In this document: positions 1-7,836 of the stretch, piece after piece
Layout of the letters: every line of letters begins with the position of its first letter
How positions within the stretch are numbered: the first letter of the stretch is position 1
NCBI GenBank assembly: GCA_014239365.1
Contig: JAAZZB010000012.1
Coordinates: 1-64,000, forward strand
Direction of reading: 5' to 3'
DNA: 64,000 bases
DNA from: Verrucomicrobiia bacterium
GTDB taxonomy: Bacteria; Verrucomicrobiota; Verrucomicrobiia; Limisphaerales; UBA1100
Notes under the pieces: model-generated
What the model saw: the letters and a program-made list of their open reading frames with translations, nothing else
Databases searched by the model: none
Told to the model about the DNA's origin: nothing
Translations under genes and position numbers: made by a program

Positions 1-155
1 AGCCCCGGGTGAAACCCGGGGGGTTAAGGAGAAAAACACGCAACCCCGAAGGGGTTGAACGCACGCTCCAGTTTAACCCCTTTGGGGTTGCTTTCTTTTT
101 GGGCGCGAATTCCCCGGGTTTCACCCGGGGCTATTTTTGTTCATCCCTTCGGGAT
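1..155. repeat. Compound palindromic intergenic repeat, copy 1 (family C)
   Basis: Nested inverted repeats: an outer pair built on AGCCCCGGGTGAAACCCGGG (from base 1) and its complement ending near 133, an inner pair AACCCCGAAGGGGTTGAAC (42-60) and GTTTAACCCCTTTGGGGTT (71-89), and a small CATCCCTTCGGGATG hairpin at the right end. The same arrangement recurs at 31131-31310. The long open frames here are a by-product of the repeat. It lies downstream of mqnC. Confidence 0.8.
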
Positions 156-209
156 GTTGTCTTGGCGGACTTGAAAAATTATTTGGGAACGCATTTGCCC
201 GCGACGCAA

Positions 210-1364
210 TCAACCCACCAAGCCGTACCAATTATCCCGCTGGCGGGGTTCGTAGCTGAGGTCTTTTATCAATCGTTGCATATCGGCCACGTCCATGCAG
301 TAAATTGTGCCGGCTTTGGACACGACGTTTTCTTCGATCATAATACTGCCCAAATCATTCGCGCCGTGGCGCAGGGCGATCTGTCCGATCTCGCGGCCTT
401 GCGTGACCCACGAGCTTTGGATGTTGTCGATGTTATCCAAATAAATCCGCGACAACGCTTGCATCCGAAGATACTCGTGCGCGCCCACGGTGGGGGCTTT
501 GAGTTTTGTGTTTTCCGATTGAAACGTCCACGCGATGAACGCGGTGAACGCGCAATGTGCTGCCGGCATCTTGCCGGCAGACCTTTCGTGTCCGGAGTGC
601 GCTTCCGAATCTGCCGGCAAGATGCCGGCAGCACGTGATTCCTCTTGCTGCCTTCGCACGCGTTCCAAATGTTCGATGCGTTCCTCCACCGTTTCCACGT
701 GGCCGAACATCATCGTGGCCGTGGTGGCGAGGCCTTGGCGGTGGGCGATGGCCATGACTTCCAGCCATTCGTCACTCATTGCCTTGAGCGGTGAAATTTT
801 TTGGCGCACGCGATCCACCAAAATTTCACCACCGCCGCCGGGGATGGAGCCCAAGCCCGCTTCGTGAAAATCGCGGATGATATCTTCCAAGGGTTCATCA
901 AACACCTCGCGGAAATGAATGAACTCGCTCGGCGAAAATCCGTGTACGTTGATGGACGGAAATGTTTCGCGAATGTGCGACAGCAAATCGAGATACCATT
1001 GCTTGTCCAACTTGGGATGGTGCCCGCCTTGCATCAAAATTTGTGTGCCGCCCAGCGCGAGGGTTTCCTCGATTTTTTGGTCGATCTCATCGTGCGTGAT
1101 CACGTAAGCGTCCGCCGCCTTTTCGCTCCGCCAAAACGCGCAAAACTTGCAGTACACATTGCAGACGTTGGTGTAATTGATATTGCGATCGATGCTGAAG
1201 GTGATGATGTCGTTGCCGCGCCCGTCGAAGGCCTTCGCCTTGGCCAATTCCCGCCGTCGATGTGCCAACGCGCCAAGCGTTTCCAGCGGCAGCGAATACA
1301 GCTGTAACGCCTCGGCTTCCGAAACGCGTTCGCCGTTCCAAGTTTTTTGGAGCAGATCGTCCAC
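210..1364 (-). CDS. mqnC: Dehypoxanthine futalosine cyclase (MqnC), with in-frame palindromic insert
   Basis: Radical SAM enzyme of the futalosine menaquinone pathway. It cyclises dehypoxanthine futalosine to the spiro compound cyclic dehypoxanthine futalosine in the cytoplasm. The protein is 384 aa. The cluster motif CxxxCxxC is C68, C72, C75 (VCNVYCKFC), followed by QGGHHP and a GGGGEILVDRVR segment typical of the MqnC/MqnE family. It starts at a GTG (1362-1364); no upstream ATG was found. Residues about 244-269 (RAAGILPA ... AGKMPAAH) are not family sequence. They come from a 78-bp palindrome inserted between ERVRRQQEES and FTAFIAWTFQ, two stretches that are contiguous in relatives as I know them. 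It is the last gene of the minus-strand mqn cluster. Whether the insert is tolerated cannot be read from sequence, but the frame is intact on both sides. Confidence 0.93.
   Translation of the reverse strand: MDDLLQKTWNGERVSEAEALQLYSLPLETLGALAHRRRELAKAKAFDGRGNDIITFSIDRNINYTNVCNVYCKFCAFWRSEKAADAYVITHDEIDQKIEETLALGGTQILMQGGHHPKLDKQWYLDLLSHIRETFPSINVHGFSPSEFIHFREVFDEPLEDIIRDFHEAGLGSIPGGGGEILVDRVRQKISPLKAMSDEWLEVMAIAHRQGLATTATMMFGHVETVEERIEHLERVRRQQEESRAAGILPADSEAHSGHERSAGKMPAAHCAFTAFIAWTFQSENTKLKAPTVGAHEYLRMQALSRIYLDNIDNIQSSWVTQGREIGQIALRHGANDLGSIMIEENVVSKAGTIYCMDVADMQRLIKDLSYEPRQRDNWYGLVG
557..634 (-). repeat. Protein-coding palindromic element inside mqnC
   Basis: The two arms are perfect 24-bp inverted repeats (557-580 and 611-634) around a 30-bp loop. 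Total length is 78 bp (26 codons), so the mqnC frame is kept. Read in the gene direction it encodes AAGILPA, a variable middle, then AGKMPAAH. A second copy lies in mqnA at 2220-2294. Confidence 0.92.
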
Positions 1365-1405
1365 GCGGGGAGTGTACGGGCGAAGGTGGTTGGGGGCAAT
1401 GATTC

Positions 1406-1465
1406 ACCACAGAGACACAGAGGGCACAGAGAATTTTGCCTCTGTGTTCTCTGTGTCTCTGTGGT
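1406..1465. repeat. Inverted repeat between mqnA and mqnC
   Basis: A perfect 17-bp inverted repeat: ACCACAGAGACACAGAG at 1406-1422 and its complement at 1449-1465. Purine- and pyrimidine-rich repeats of this kind are frequent intergenic elements in Verrucomicrobia and Planctomycetes. It could form an mRNA hairpin between the two genes. No T-run follows on the coding strand, so a simple intrinsic terminator is not supported. Confidence 0.75.
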
Positions 1466-1470
1466 AAAAA

Positions 1471-2316
1471 TCAAACGAACAAAGGCGCAAAGACTTCCTG
1501 TTCACCGTGCGTTTTTAGAAGTTCCACAAATTTTTCCAAACCGGATTTCTCTTCCTTGCCCAAGTCGTATTGGATGTGGCCGCCGAGGTAGGATTGGCGG
1601 AAGTCGGCGTCGTAGTCGGGATAGGTGGCGATGGTTTCGGTGAGGTGGGCGAGGCCGTTGGTTTTTGCGGTGCGGAGTTTGTCGCGCAGGGCTTTATCGT
1701 GATGGCCCCGGCGGAGGGCCCACACGGCGAAGACGAAGGGGAGGCCGGTGAGTTCGTGCCACGCGGTGCCGAGATCCCAGATGTGGTGCTCGTGCGGGGC
1801 GCGCAGGAAATCGATAGCGGGATTGCCGATGAGCAAAACATTTTCCAGCGAAACCGATTGGCGATAGCCGCCGAGGGGTTCGAGCTTTGGGATGCGGCCG
1901 CGTTCGGCAAAGAGCACGCGCAGGAGGTTCACGCTGGTGAGGCTGGCGGTGTCGCAGTGGATGGTTTCGATTTCGTCCAGCGGTTGCTTGTGCGCGAGGA
2001 AAACACTCTTCACCGCGCCGCGCGAGGCCACGGCCACGCCATCGAGCACATCGTAGCCATCGTGAAAAAGCGCTTCCGTAATGCTTACGAGCGCGGCATC
2101 GTGTTGGCCGATCCGCAGTTTTTCCGCCAAGCGCGAGGGCACGTCATATTCCGTTTCGTGCTCGATACCGTGCGTGAGCGGCACGGAATTGAGATAAGGA
2201 ACGGAGCCGATGCGTTTATGTGCTGCCGGCATCTTGCCGGCAGGGGTTGGGTTTTCGGATGTCGAAGATTCTGCCGGCAAGATGCCGGCAGCACGATTGG
2301 CGCGTGTCTCGCTCAT
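1471..2316 (-). CDS. mqnA: Chorismate dehydratase (MqnA), with in-frame palindromic insert near the N-terminus
   Basis: Dehydrates chorismate to 3-enolpyruvylbenzoate (3-[(1-carboxyvinyl)oxy]benzoate), the first committed step of the futalosine pathway. The protein has a periplasmic-binding-protein-like fold. The start ATG at 2314-2316 overlaps the mqnE stop (ATGA), giving 281 aa; a longer upstream frame reads through mqnE and is not needed. After MSETRAN comes a 25-codon palindromic insert, and the family begins at KRIGSVPYLNSVPL. The signature stretches SITEALFHDGYDVLDG and GNPAIDFL support the family. The insert shifts the usual extreme N-terminus away from the first beta strand by about 30 residues, so it may sit as a disordered N-terminal tail. 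Confidence 0.92.
   Translation of the reverse strand: MSETRANRAAGILPAESSTSENPTPAGKMPAAHKRIGSVPYLNSVPLTHGIEHETEYDVPSRLAEKLRIGQHDAALVSITEALFHDGYDVLDGVAVASRGAVKSVFLAHKQPLDEIETIHCDTASLTSVNLLRVLFAERGRIPKLEPLGGYRQSVSLENVLLIGNPAIDFLRAPHEHHIWDLGTAWHELTGLPFVFAVWALRRGHHDKALRDKLRTAKTNGLAHLTETIATYPDYDADFRQSYLGGHIQYDLGKEEKSGLEKFVELLKTHGEQEVFAPLFV
2220..2294 (-). repeat. Protein-coding palindromic element inside mqnA
   Basis: The arms at 2220-2243 and 2271-2294 are perfect 24-bp inverted repeats, identical to the arms of the mqnC copy, around a 27-bp loop. The element is 75 bp (25 codons), in the same orientation and reading frame as in mqnC (AAGILPA ... AGKMPAAH). Only the loop differs (ESSTSENPTP here; DSEAHSGHERS in mqnC). 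Confidence 0.92.
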
Positions 2317-3488
2317 GCGGTGGCCAAGTTGTCGTCTAGCAAATTGGGTGGCACGGAATCGTCCGGCGCATTGTCGGCGGTGGGCGTGTCCTCGGTCCAT
2401 TCGCGGACGGGTTCGTAAAAGGTGTTTCGTTGCACGGGAATTTTGCCGGCTTCGCGGATGGCTTTTACTAGCGCGGCTTCGGCTTGGCCGTCGCCGCCGC
2501 CTGCACCGGCCATTTTGAAAATGTGTTCCTCAACGATGGTGCCGTGCAAATCATCGGCGCCGTAGCTGAGCGCGACTTGGGCGAGCTTCATCCCGAGGCC
2601 CACCCAGTAGGCGGTGAGATGGTCGAAATTATCGAGGAACAATCGGCTGACGGCGATAGTGCGCAGGGCGTCGTTGCCGGTGGGCGGATGCGTGACGGGG
2701 ATGGCGTTGTTCTCCGGCTGATAGGGCAGCGGAATGAAACCGGTGAACCCGCCGGTTTCGTCTTGCAACGCGCGGAGTTGGGCAAGGTGATCGATGCGTT
2801 GCTCGAGGGTCTCCACGTGACCGAAGAGCATCGTGCACGTGCTGCGACCGCCGAGGGTGTGCCACGCGCGATGGGCGTCGAGATATTCGCTGGCGGTTTC
2901 TTTGCCTTTGGCGATGGCGTCGCGGACGTCTTGCTGGAAAATTTCTGCACCGCCGCCGGTGAGCGAATCCAGTCCGGCAGCCTTGAGCGTGGCGAGCACT
3001 TCGGGCATCGGTTGTTTGCTGAGGCGGGCGAGATGATAAATCTCCACGGCGGTGAAGCATTTGAGCTGGAGATTGGCATCGAGCGCCTTCAACGCGCGCA
3101 GCATTTCGGTGTAGTAATCAAACGGCAGCGAGGGGTGTAAACCGCCGACGATGTGCAGCTCGGTTATATTGAGCGCCAGCGCTTCCTTGGCTTTGGCCAC
3201 CATTTCGTCGATGGAAAGTTCGAAGCCATCGCCATCGCGTTTCTTGCGCGCGAAGCTGCAAAACTGGCACGAGAGAATGCAGTAGTTGGAATAATTGATG
3301 TAGCGGTTGACGATGTAACTGGCGCGGTTGCCGACTTTGCGTTCGGTGGCCAACGCGGCGAGTCGGCCGAGGGCGTTGAGGTCGGGCGTGCGGAACAGGC
3401 GCAGCGCGTCGGCGGCATCGAGGCGCGTGTTGGCCTCGACCTTTTCGGCGAGGTCGGCCAGTTCGCTTTTTTGTAAAATGAAATCCAT
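2313..3488 (-). CDS. mqnE: Aminofutalosine synthase (MqnE)
   Basis: Radical SAM enzyme that joins 3-enolpyruvylbenzoate (the MqnA product) to the adenosyl moiety of SAM, making aminofutalosine. From the chosen start it is 391 aa with cluster cysteines C70, C74, C77 (YCILSCQFC). It has the GGLHPSLPFDYY and GGGAEIF motifs of the family and a C-terminal GTIVEEHIFKMAG. The ATG at 3486-3488 shares one base with the mqnP stop (TGATG), favouring it over an ATG five codons upstream. Its end overlaps the mqnA start by four bases, so mqnP-mqnE-mqnA are probably translationally coupled. It is homologous to mqnC nearby, but lacks that gene's insert at the equivalent ETGGFTGFIPLPYQPENN stretch. Confidence 0.93.
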   Translation of the reverse strand: MDFILQKSELADLAEKVEANTRLDAADALRLFRTPDLNALGRLAALATERKVGNRASYIVNRYINYSNYCILSCQFCSFARKKRDGDGFELSIDEMVAKAKEALALNITELHIVGGLHPSLPFDYYTEMLRALKALDANLQLKCFTAVEIYHLARLSKQPMPEVLATLKAAGLDSLTGGGAEIFQQDVRDAIAKGKETASEYLDAHRAWHTLGGRSTCTMLFGHVETLEQRIDHLAQLRALQDETGGFTGFIPLPYQPENNAIPVTHPPTGNDALRTIAVSRLFLDNFDHLTAYWVGLGMKLAQVALSYGADDLHGTIVEEHIFKMAGAGGGDGQAEAALVKAIREAGKIPVQRNTFYEPVREWTEDTPTADNAPDDSVPPNLLDDNLATA

Positions 3489-4525
3489 CACCACAATCTC
3501 CACGAAATAAAGCGTCCGACCAAGCTGACCTCAGTGACCACCATCACCAGAAAAACGATGCTGACGATGCCGTTGAGATTGAAGAACGCGCGTTGCACCC
3601 AATCGAGGCTGCGCTTGCGGGCGATCCAATGCTCGAGCAGCACGCACGCGGAAATGATAATCAGGCCAATCCAGTATGACATTTTGAACGCGGCGAATAA
3701 TCCAAACAACGTCAGCAACGCGAGCAACAGCATATGCATCAGCAACGAAGCGGTTAGCGCGTTGTCGGGCCCCCAGCGGACGACGAGCGAATGCAGTTTG
3801 TGATCGCGATCAAATTCGAAATCTTGAATTGCATAAATGATGTCGAAGCCGATGAGCCACAACACCACCGACGCCGCCATAATGGTGGGCAGCAACGCGC
3901 TGTGGCGAAGGGGGTCTTTGATGTCCGGCGAAAAATCAAACGAACCATTCACCGCCAGCCACGCGCCGATCGGAGCGATCGCCAGCGCGAGGCCGAGGAA
4001 GACGTGCGTGAAATCGGTGAACCGTTTCGTGAGTGAATAGCCGAGAATAAAAACCAACGCGACCGGCGACAGGAAAAAACACACGAGCCGACCTTGATGT
4101 GCGTCGCGTACCATATCGATGCCGAACGTGGTGGCGACGAACGCCAGCGCGCTGAGGATGCAAAGCGTCCACGCACTGGTGAGTGTGATTTTTCCTGCGG
4201 GCAAATGGCGGTCCTTCGTGCGCGGATTGGCGGCATCGAATTTGCGATCCGCGATGCGGTTGAACGCCATCGCGCACGTGCGCGCGGTGACCATTGCCAG
4301 CAGGATGAGGCCGAACAATTTCCAACCCGGCCAGCCGAGTTTCATCCACGGCACAGCTTCTTGCGCTTTTGGCCCCAGCACGGCAAACCCCGCCCGCGCC
4401 GCCAGCACCATCGAGGCCAGCGCGAAGGGCAGGGCGAAGATGGTGTGCGAAAACTTAACGAACCCGCCCCATTTTTGGAGCAGGGAAGGTTTGGGGTTTT
4501 CGCTGGATTCGTCTTTGCGCGCCAC
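3488..4525 (-). CDS. mqnP: UbiA-family prenyltransferase, probably MqnP
   Basis: Integral membrane aromatic prenyltransferase. In the mqn context it most likely prenylates 1,4-dihydroxy-6-naphthoate or its derivative. The conserved first Asp-rich motif is NRIADRKFDAANPRTKDR, and the second is present as DIIYAIQDFEFDRDHKLHS. Multiple hydrophobic helices follow. The open frame extends to 4693, but its first 56 codons run through two intergenic repeats, so I chose the GTG at 4523-4525 (345 aa). No clear Shine-Dalgarno decides this, and a start closer to LLQKWGGFVKFSHT is possible. It is coupled to mqnE by a one-base overlap. Confidence 0.82.
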   Translation of the reverse strand: MARKDESSENPKPSLLQKWGGFVKFSHTIFALPFALASMVLAARAGFAVLGPKAQEAVPWMKLGWPGWKLFGLILLAMVTARTCAMAFNRIADRKFDAANPRTKDRHLPAGKITLTSAWTLCILSALAFVATTFGIDMVRDAHQGRLVCFFLSPVALVFILGYSLTKRFTDFTHVFLGLALAIAPIGAWLAVNGSFDFSPDIKDPLRHSALLPTIMAASVVLWLIGFDIIYAIQDFEFDRDHKLHSLVVRWGPDNALTASLLMHMLLLALLTLFGLFAAFKMSYWIGLIIISACVLLEHWIARKRSLDWVQRAFFNLNGIVSIVFLVMVVTEVSLVGRFISWRLW

Positions 4526-4573
4526 GAGTTGAGCGTGGAGGTTTGGGAAGGGAAAAGTCAAAGGGCAAAATTT

Positions 4574-4702
4574 GTAGCCCGGGCCGGTGGCCCGGGTGGT
4601 TTCGGAAATCAGAACGCGCAAGATAAACCAACCCGGGCCACCGGCCCGGTAGGGTGGTTTCTCCGAAACCGCCTTGGCGCGCTCGGAGAGCACGCCCTAC
4701 CT
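4574..4702. repeat. Two abutting palindromic repeats (REP family A, then family D) between ubiX and mqnP
   Basis: 4574-4651 is a REP family A element: GTAGCCCGGGCCGGTGGCCC plus its complement, as at 6565-6660 and 7184-7279 but with a different spacer. It runs straight into a GGTAGGGCG...CGCCCTACC element (about 4650-4702) like the one at 47654-47707. The ubiX stop codon directly adjoins the right end. The repeat explains the implausible N-terminal extension of the mqnP open frame. Confidence 0.8.
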
Positions 4703-5260
4703 TTACTCATCTTCTTCCCGCCAGCGGGGGGAGATTTTGTTTTCTACGCCGAGATGGTCGAGGACTCGGGCGACGACGGTGTCGGCCAAATCTTCCAGCG
4801 TTTTGGCGCCGGCATAAAAGTACGGGTTGGTGGGCATCATCGTGGCGCCGGCCAGCAAGAGCAGTTCCATATTTTTCACGTGGACGAGACTGAGCGGCGT
4901 TTCGCGCGGGCAAAGGATGAGCGTTTTGTTTTCCTTGAGCATCACGTCGGCGGCGCGCAGGAGAGCATCGTCGCTCACGCCGTGGGCGATGCGGCCGAGG
5001 GTTCCCATCGTGCAGGGGAGGATCACCATCGCGTCGAAGGCGTTGGAGCCGCTGGCGAAGGGGACGTTCATACTTTTGGCGGCGTGAAGCTGCACGCCCT
5101 CGGCGAGGCGCAGGCCGTCGGGCAGTTCTTCTTTGAGCACGATATTGGCGTAGCTGCTGGCGATGACGTGGATTTCGTGCGCGGTGGGATCGAGGCGGTC
5201 GAGCAGACGTTGGGTGTAAATCGCGCCACTGGCGCCGGTGATGGCTACGAGAATTCTCAC
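4703..5260 (-). CDS. ubiX: Flavin prenyltransferase UbiX
   Basis: Makes prenylated FMN, the cofactor of UbiD-family decarboxylases, from FMN and dimethylallyl phosphate. The protein is 185 aa, the normal length. The N-terminal nucleotide-binding signature is ITGASGAIY, followed by ASSYANIVL, the family motif LPCTMGTLGRIAHG, and LILCPRETPLS for phosphate binding. As the first gene of the minus-strand mqn cluster, it likely supports a UbiD-type decarboxylation late in the futalosine pathway. The UbiD partner itself is not in this window. No alternative function is suggested. Confidence 0.93.
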   Translation of the reverse strand: MRILVAITGASGAIYTQRLLDRLDPTAHEIHVIASSYANIVLKEELPDGLRLAEGVQLHAAKSMNVPFASGSNAFDAMVILPCTMGTLGRIAHGVSDDALLRAADVMLKENKTLILCPRETPLSLVHVKNMELLLLAGATMMPTNPYFYAGAKTLEDLADTVVARVLDHLGVENKISPRWREEDE

Positions 5261-5306
5261 GGGCGCAAAGCATTACTTTTTCGGGGTAAACGGCGCAAGC
5301 GCTTTG

Positions 5307-5320
5307 TTCACCATTGTGAA
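5307..5320. promoter_or_regulatory. Small dyad in the ubiX/amidase divergent region
   Basis: TTCAC-CATT-GTGAA is a perfect 5-bp dyad in the 135-bp region between the divergently transcribed ubiX and amidase genes. It could be an operator half-site pair, but such a short dyad can arise by chance. Confidence 0.2.
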
Positions 5321-5395
5321 TAACCTCGACATCGCGGCGGGTGGGTGGCAGGGTGCGCGTCGCATTTTTCGCGCCCTGTCGGCGCGACAAAGGAG

Positions 5396-6568
5396 GTGCA
5401 AACAAAATCAAAACGGGCGTACTCCGCTCTCTTGGCGGTCGTGGTCTTGGCGTCGTGTGAAATGACGCCACGCAATCACGGACCGATCACCTATCGTGTG
5501 CCCGCAGCCAAAAAATCTGCGGTCGCAAAACCCCAACCCGTTCGCGTGGCCACCGCCAAGCCGCCGCGTTATCTGCCGCCCGGCACGGGTACGGCACCCA
5601 CCGCGCCGCCCGCGCGACCGAAGGCGCAGCCCGCGCAGCCGATTATTTTGCAGGGCGAAAAACTAATGCCCGCGCAGGCGTTGCCCAAAGATTACACGGT
5701 GAAGGCTGCCGACGCGGAATGGATTTCCCTCGAGCGTTGGGGCAAGTTATACGAAGGCTGGTTTGGCCGCATCCAACAGCGCAGCGGCACAGTGCATCGT
5801 TTGGTGGCCGCGAATATGCGGTTCGACTTCACGCCGCGTCAGCGCCTCATCACTTGTCAGGGCATGCAAATCTGGCTCGGCTTTGGGCCGCGTTTGGTGA
5901 AGGGCCATCTTTATGTCCACGCGCTCGACGTGCAGAAACATCTCGCGCCGCTTATTTCCGGAATGCCCACGCTCGGCCGCGTGGCGGTGATCGATGCCGG
6001 CCACGGCAAAGACAACAAAGGCACGCGCAGTATTTTTAACAAGAAATACGAAAAGGAATACACGCTCGATTGGGCGATGCGGCTCAAGCCGCTTTTGGAG
6101 CGCAAAGGCTGGCGGGTGTATCTCACGCGCGTCACGGATGACAGCCTCTCGCTGACCGACCGCGTGAAGTTCGCCGATCGCGTGCACGCCTCGGTATTCA
6201 TTAGCCTTCACTTCAATGCCGCCGCCGCGAAGGTGAGCGGTTTGGAAACGTACTGCATCTCCCCCACCGGAATGCCCTCGCACTTCACGCGCGGCAATCC
6301 CGATCCGGTTTCCACCAAACTGCCCAACAACCCGTGGGACGCCAGCAGCTTTCAACTCGCCGCCCGCGTGCACAATCAATTGCTGCTCACCTGCAAAATG
6401 CCCGATCGAGGCGTGCGTCGCGTGCGGTTTATGTCCGTGATCAAAGGCCAGAAACGCCCCGCGATTTTGGTGGAAGGCGGCTATCTTTCCAACCCCACCG
6501 AATCCAGAAAAGTCGATACCGCCGCGTACCGGCAGAAGCTAGCGGTAGGCGTGGCGTCCGCCCTGTAG
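5396..6568 (+). CDS. N-acetylmuramoyl-L-alanine amidase (Amidase_3), predicted lipoprotein
   Basis: Zinc amidase that cleaves the bond between N-acetylmuramic acid and the peptide stem of peptidoglycan, in the periplasm. The C-terminal half carries VIDAGHGKDNKGT (first zinc ligand), a conserved Glu in KKYEKEYTLDWA, FISLHFNAA (second His) and ILVEGGYLSNP (catalytic Glu), which is the AmiC/CwlM-type set. The GTG start (5396) gives a clean lipoprotein signal, MQTKSKRAYSALLAVVVLAS followed by lipobox Cys. A purine-rich AAAGGAG abuts this GTG too closely for ideal spacing, so the exact start is uncertain; upstream frame to 5345 is also open. A Pro/Ala-rich linker separates the signal and the catalytic domain. 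The stop TAG lies inside a REP element. Confidence 0.88.
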   Translation: MQTKSKRAYSALLAVVVLASCEMTPRNHGPITYRVPAAKKSAVAKPQPVRVATAKPPRYLPPGTGTAPTAPPARPKAQPAQPIILQGEKLMPAQALPKDYTVKAADAEWISLERWGKLYEGWFGRIQQRSGTVHRLVAANMRFDFTPRQRLITCQGMQIWLGFGPRLVKGHLYVHALDVQKHLAPLISGMPTLGRVAVIDAGHGKDNKGTRSIFNKKYEKEYTLDWAMRLKPLLERKGWRVYLTRVTDDSLSLTDRVKFADRVHASVFISLHFNAAAAKVSGLETYCISPTGMPSHFTRGNPDPVSTKLPNNPWDASSFQLAARVHNQLLLTCKMPDRGVRRVRFMSVIKGQKRPAILVEGGYLSNPTESRKVDTAAYRQKLAVGVASAL

Positions 6569-6660
6569 CCCGGGCCGGTGGCCCGGGTGGTTTCTCCGAG
6601 GTCGTTTTAAAAACCTGAACGCGTTGATTTCAATCTACCCGGGCCACCGGCCCGGGCTAC
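6565..6660. repeat. REP-like palindrome family A, left of RAYT-1
   Basis: GTAGCCCGGGCCGGTGGCCC at the left and its complement ending at 6660, with a spacer carrying TGGTTTCTCCG and AACCTGAACGCGTTGATTTC. It is nearly identical over its whole length to 7184-7279. Its first bases supply the TAG stop of the amidase gene. Confidence 0.88.
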
Positions 6661-6662
6661 AT

Positions 6663-7130
6663 TTACATCGATAGGTTTTCGATCGTTCCCTGCCAAGGCC
6701 AGTCATTCGGGTTTTTCACTAAGCCAGCTCGTACAGGATTGTTTTGGACGTATTGCCATTTGCTTGAATAGCTGTTGGGAGAACGGAGCACGTGATCGAA
6801 GAATCGTTCCTGCCAGATTGGGGTGTCACTCTTTGTTTCCGCTTGGATGCGTTTGCTCGTCCATTCTTTCCAGCGCATTATGAAATGCGGAAGTTTTTTG
6901 GCGGTCCATTCGGGATGACAAAAGAAATGAACGTGATCGGGCATAATGACGTATTGGCCGATCATCCAGCCGTGGCGCTCGCGTGTGTTGCGCCATTCGT
7001 CGATGAGAATGTTTGCGATGATTTTGTTATCAAGAATCTTGCGTCTTTTTTGAACGCACGTAGTGATGAAATAAATTGGAGGTTCAACCCAAACCCGCGA
7101 CAACCGTTTCAACTTCGTGCGAGTGGCCAT
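6663..7130 (-). mobile_element. REP-associated tyrosine transposase (RAYT-1, Y1_Tnp family)
   Basis: A 155-aa single-domain HUH transposase of the IS200/RAYT group. The metal-binding HUH motif is MPDHVHFF (H66, H68), and the candidate nucleophile is Y121 or Y127 in SYSSKWQYVQNNPVRAGLV, a stretch typical of RAYTs. It starts at ATG 7128-7130. It is flanked by near-identical REP family A elements at 6565-6660 and 7184-7279, the arrangement expected for a RAYT and its cognate palindromes. RAYTs are generally thought to process REP sequences rather than to transpose as classic insertion sequences. The gene looks intact. Confidence 0.9.
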
Positions 7131-7183
7131 CCATGGTTCTAGGCAAAGAGCAGAGAATGATCAAATGAAAAACAGTGCCCAAT

Positions 7184-7279
7184 GTAGCCCGGGCCGGTGG
7201 CCCGGGTGGTTTCTCCGGGGTGGTTTCAAAAACCTGAACGCGTTGATTTCAAGCTACCCGGGCCACCGGCCCGGGCTAC
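7184..7279. repeat. REP-like palindrome family A, right of RAYT-1
   Basis: Second near-identical 96-bp copy of the element at 6565-6660, in the same orientation. With the other copy it brackets the transposase gene. Confidence 0.88.
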
Positions 7280-7299
7280 AGGGGGTGCAACGGCTGCAT

Positions 7300-7836
7300 T
7301 TACCACTCCACTTCCACCTTCAGTTTATTTCCAAACCGATTGGTGTAAAACAGATGCCCGTGGGCGGCGCCGTATTCGTGGACTAGTTTGGTGATCTTCA
7401 CATCGAAGCAGCAGTACTCGGCGATCTCGGCGAGCTTGCCTTGTTTGTACCACTCGATGGCCTGCAATCCTTCGGCGGATTTCTCGCAGCCGAGCGTGGC
7501 TTGCGCGATGGAATCGAGCTTGAGGCGATGGCCGAGCGTGTCGTTGAGCACAATCAACATATCGAGCGAAGGCACCTGACTGAAATCAAAAATCGAGTAA
7601 CCCTCCAGCACGCGATAATCGAAACGGATGTGATTGAACCCCACCACGAGATCGGCGCGTTGGAGTTCTTTGATTAGTTCCTCGACTTCCGGTTCGCCAT
7701 AAATTTTGTAATCCCCGCGCGCGGTGCTGTACGTGACGCCGATGCTCATCCCCATCTTGTCAATATGGCTCCACCCGCCCACATCATCCGCGGCGTATTT
7801 GGTTTCCAAATCGAAGTAGACGATGTTTTGACTCAT
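7300..7836 (-). CDS. Predicted DEDD-type 3'-5' exonuclease (ribonuclease H-like)
   Basis: A 178-aa protein with the acid clusters of the DnaQ/RNase H-like exonuclease superfamily: FDLETK (D9, E11) as Exo I, GFNHIRFDY as Exo II, and CCFDVKITKLVHEYG near the C-terminus as Exo III with a following Tyr-like helix. Small stand-alone members of this kind are annotated as predicted RNase_H_2 or YprB-like proteins. The substrate is unknown. It overlaps the lpdA stop by one base (TAATG-like junction at 7836), so it is probably co-transcribed downstream of lpdA, though a functional link is not obvious. Confidence 0.72.
   Translation of the reverse strand: MSQNIVYFDLETKYAADDVGGWSHIDKMGMSIGVTYSTARGDYKIYGEPEVEELIKELQRADLVVGFNHIRFDYRVLEGYSIFDFSQVPSLDMLIVLNDTLGHRLKLDSIAQATLGCEKSAEGLQAIEWYKQGKLAEIAEYCCFDVKITKLVHEYGAAHGHLFYTNRFGNKLKVEVEW

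Noticed and set aside
9-638. A long plus-strand frame at the left end
   Set aside because: It runs through a repeat and then is antisense to mqnC; its composition is that of a shadow frame.
535-757. Several overlapping short frames with MLPASCRQ-like sequence on both strands, here and near 2085-2294
   Set aside because: They arise from the palindromic element, whose arms read open in several frames on both strands.
1406-1465. A rho-independent terminator after mqnA
   Set aside because: The stem is clear but no U-run follows, and the composition is that of a dispersed repeat.
3488-4693. The full 401-codon mqnP frame from 4693
   Set aside because: The first 56 codons translate two intergenic repeats, so a later start is more likely.
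4094-5323. A long plus-strand frame (409 codons) over mqnP and ubiX
   Set aside because: It is antisense to two recognisable genes and has no family resemblance.
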